From assembly GCA_015489255.1 (NCBI GenBank), contig WGAD01000172.1:1-6284 (forward strand): a DNA stretch of 6,284 nucleotides, in the 5' to 3' direction. Positions 5,196 through 6,284 of this stretch are shown piece by piece; positions within the stretch are counted from its first letter, which is position 1; the number at the start of each line of letters is the position of its first letter. The translations under genes were made by a program, and so were the position numbers. The DNA is from Anaerolineales bacterium (lineage in GTDB: Bacteria; Chloroflexota; Anaerolineae; Anaerolineales; Villigracilaceae). The notes under the pieces are model-generated. The model saw nothing but the letters and a program-made list of their open reading frames with translations, had not been told where the DNA came from and did not search any database.

Positions 5196-6284
5196 CATTC
5201 CCTCCTTTGTGGGGAAACGGTTTGTAAAACGTGCAAGATGCTTTCGCCAAAATGTTCGTAACGCCAAGGGGTGTCGGCCAGCAGGCGGCGCAGGTCTTCT
5301 GTGGTGCGTGGCGACTGGCGGGCGATGCGTTGCATCAGGCTGCGCGGCAGGATAACCTCGGAAGGCGTCTGGCGGCGCAGGCCCTCCGCCTTGCGCCAGG
5401 CGCTGAGGGCTTCCAGCCGCGAGAGAAAGGCCGGGTCTTCCGTTTGCCAGGGAGCGCGCGGCGGTGGAGGGGCGGTTTCGGCCTTTTGCAAGATGGCGCG
5501 CAAAGTGGCTTGGTAACGGGATGCCTGGCGCGGTGAGAGGCCGCAACGCCGCCAATCGGCGCTGGTTTGCGGCGGGGCGAGCGCCAGCGCCAGCAGTTGC
5601 TGGTTACCGATGATTTTGAAGGGCGGGCGATCGCGGCGGCGGGCTTCTTTCTCGCGCCAGTCTAACAGGGCTTGCAGACGGGCTGCTTGCCGGGGCGTGA
5701 GCCGTTGCCGTTTGGCGACCTTTTGCCAGGAGGGCGGCTGACGCGGCGGGACGGTGACCTGGCAGGCCAGGCGGAAATCTTCCCGGGCCAGTTGCCAGCG
5801 GCTGCGTGCGCGGAGTTCGTTTTCCAGCTGATCGCGCAGGGGGAAGAGGTAACGCGTGTCCATGCGGGCGTAGTGGATCATCTCCGGCGGCAGCGGTCGC
5901 CGCGCCCAGTTGGCTTTTTGGTAGCGTTTGTCCAGGTGCAGCTGGAATTTTTCTTCCAGCAAGCTGCCCAGTCCCAGGCGTTGGTATCCCAGGATGCGGG
6001 CAGCCAGCATGGTATCGAAGAGATGGCGCACCGAGTAGCCGAAATCACGTTGCAGGCAGATGAGATCGTATTCTGCGGCGTGAAAGACTTTTTCGATGTT
6101 TTCATCGGCCAGCAGCGCGCCCAGGGGGGACAGGTCGTCGAGCGCCAGCGGGTCGACCAGGTAGTCGGCGGCGGGCGTGGAAACCTGGATCAGGCAGATG
6201 CGTTCCTGGTAGGCGTGCAGCCCGTTGGATTCGGTATCTATGGCCAGGCGCGGTTCGCGCGCCCACTGGCGGGCAGCGCGCGCC
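5195..6284 (-). CDS. rnd: Ribonuclease D (5' end outside window)
   Basis: RNase D is a cytoplasmic 3'-5' exoribonuclease that trims tRNA and other stable RNA precursors. 362 residues are visible, the frame running open through 6283; roughly a dozen N-terminal residues are missing judging by E. coli RNase D. The DEDDy active site is complete: D16 and E18 (LAIDTESNG), D73 (HAAEYDL), Y138 and D142 (HYARMDTRYL). After the exonuclease domain come two HRDC-like helical repeats, at about 195-268 and 284-357, separated by a proline-rich linker (ETAPPPPRAPWQ), as in the E. coli enzyme. A GTG at 6031 is an internal Val codon, not the start, since the ExoI and ExoII motifs lie upstream of it in frame. 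The TGA stop (5195-5197) is interlocked with the ATGs of the next gene, so the two ribonucleases are translationally coupled. Confidence 0.95.
   Translation of the reverse strand, partial: ARAARQWAREPRLAIDTESNGLHAYQERICLIQVSTPAADYLVDPLALDDLSPLGALLADENIEKVFHAAEYDLICLQRDFGYSVRHLFDTMLAARILGYQRLGLGSLLEEKFQLHLDKRYQKANWARRPLPPEMIHYARMDTRYLFPLRDQLENELRARSRWQLAREDFRLACQVTVPPRQPPSWQKVAKRQRLTPRQAARLQALLDWREKEARRRDRPPFKIIGNQQLLALALAPPQTSADWRRCGLSPRQASRYQATLRAILQKAETAPPPPRAPWQTEDPAFLSRLEALSAWRKAEGLRRQTPSEVILPRSLMQRIARQSPRTTEDLRRLLADTPWRYEHFGESILHVLQTVSPQRRE
5200..5208 (-). promoter_or_regulatory. Near-perfect ribosome binding site at the rnd / beta-CASP junction
   Basis: AAAGGAGGG on the minus strand lies inside the last codons of rnd. 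The GGAGG core is 5 nt from the ATG at 5195 and 2 nt from the ATG at 5198, so it favours the second ATG. With the overlapping stop and start codons, it allows both coupled and independent initiation of the downstream nuclease. Confidence 0.8.

Noticed and set aside
5199..5555. 119-residue N-terminal extension of the beta-CASP protein
   Set aside because: It is an Arg/Pro-rich frame lying entirely within rnd in another frame, while the family N-terminus and a strong ribosome binding site are at 5195-5208.
5195..6031. Separate shorter exonuclease starting with GTG at 6031
   Set aside because: The frame continues upstream with the ExoI (LAIDTES) and ExoII (HAAEYD) motifs, so the GTG is an internal Val codon of rnd.

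Overview
The window is GC-rich and densely coded. It has eight protein genes: seven on the minus strand, two of them cut by the window edges, and one on the plus strand. All are ordinary bacterial housekeeping families; I see no phage, insertion sequence, CRISPR array, tRNA or rRNA. The rpmE-tdk adjacency is also known from Bacillus subtilis, but the base composition and the extended L31 protein point elsewhere. My best guess is a Chloroflexota (Anaerolineae-like) bacterium. That is an inference from gene style and order, not from a search.

Layout, left to right. Positions 1-2404 are a minus-strand operon, read from right to left: rplU (L21), rpmA (L27), rpmE (L31), tdk (thymidine kinase), hpt (hypoxanthine phosphoribosyltransferase), then the first 33 codons of an unidentified gene. 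A textbook sigma-70 promoter (TTGACA, 17 bp, TATAAT) at 2533-2561 drives it through a leader of about 120 nt that can form two hairpins. A strong intrinsic terminator lies between rpmE and tdk. The ribosomal-protein part and the nucleotide-salvage part are therefore probably expressed at different levels, with tdk-hpt fed by read-through or by an unseen promoter.

Positions 2405-2749 are the intergenic region between divergent transcripts. The plus-strand promoter there is an extended -10 whose predicted transcription start falls on or next to the ATG at 2750, so the membrane-protein gene at 2750-3757 (YbhN/LPG-synthase-TM, flippase-like family) is probably translated from a leaderless mRNA. 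A perfect 12-bp palindrome sits just upstream of its -35 position. A large GC-rich hairpin separates this gene from the convergent unit on its right.

Positions 3801-6284 are a minus-strand RNA-metabolism pair: a 5'-truncated ribonuclease D (DEDDy exonuclease plus two HRDC domains), translationally coupled to a beta-CASP metallo-beta-lactamase ribonuclease.

The most notable item is rpmE. It encodes a complete zinc-type L31 followed, without a break, by a domain that aligns along its whole length with the C-terminal domain of the RNA polymerase alpha subunit and keeps most of the residues alpha uses to contact DNA. A ribosomal protein carrying an alpha-CTD suggests a link between ribosome and transcription, or a DNA-binding regulatory role.
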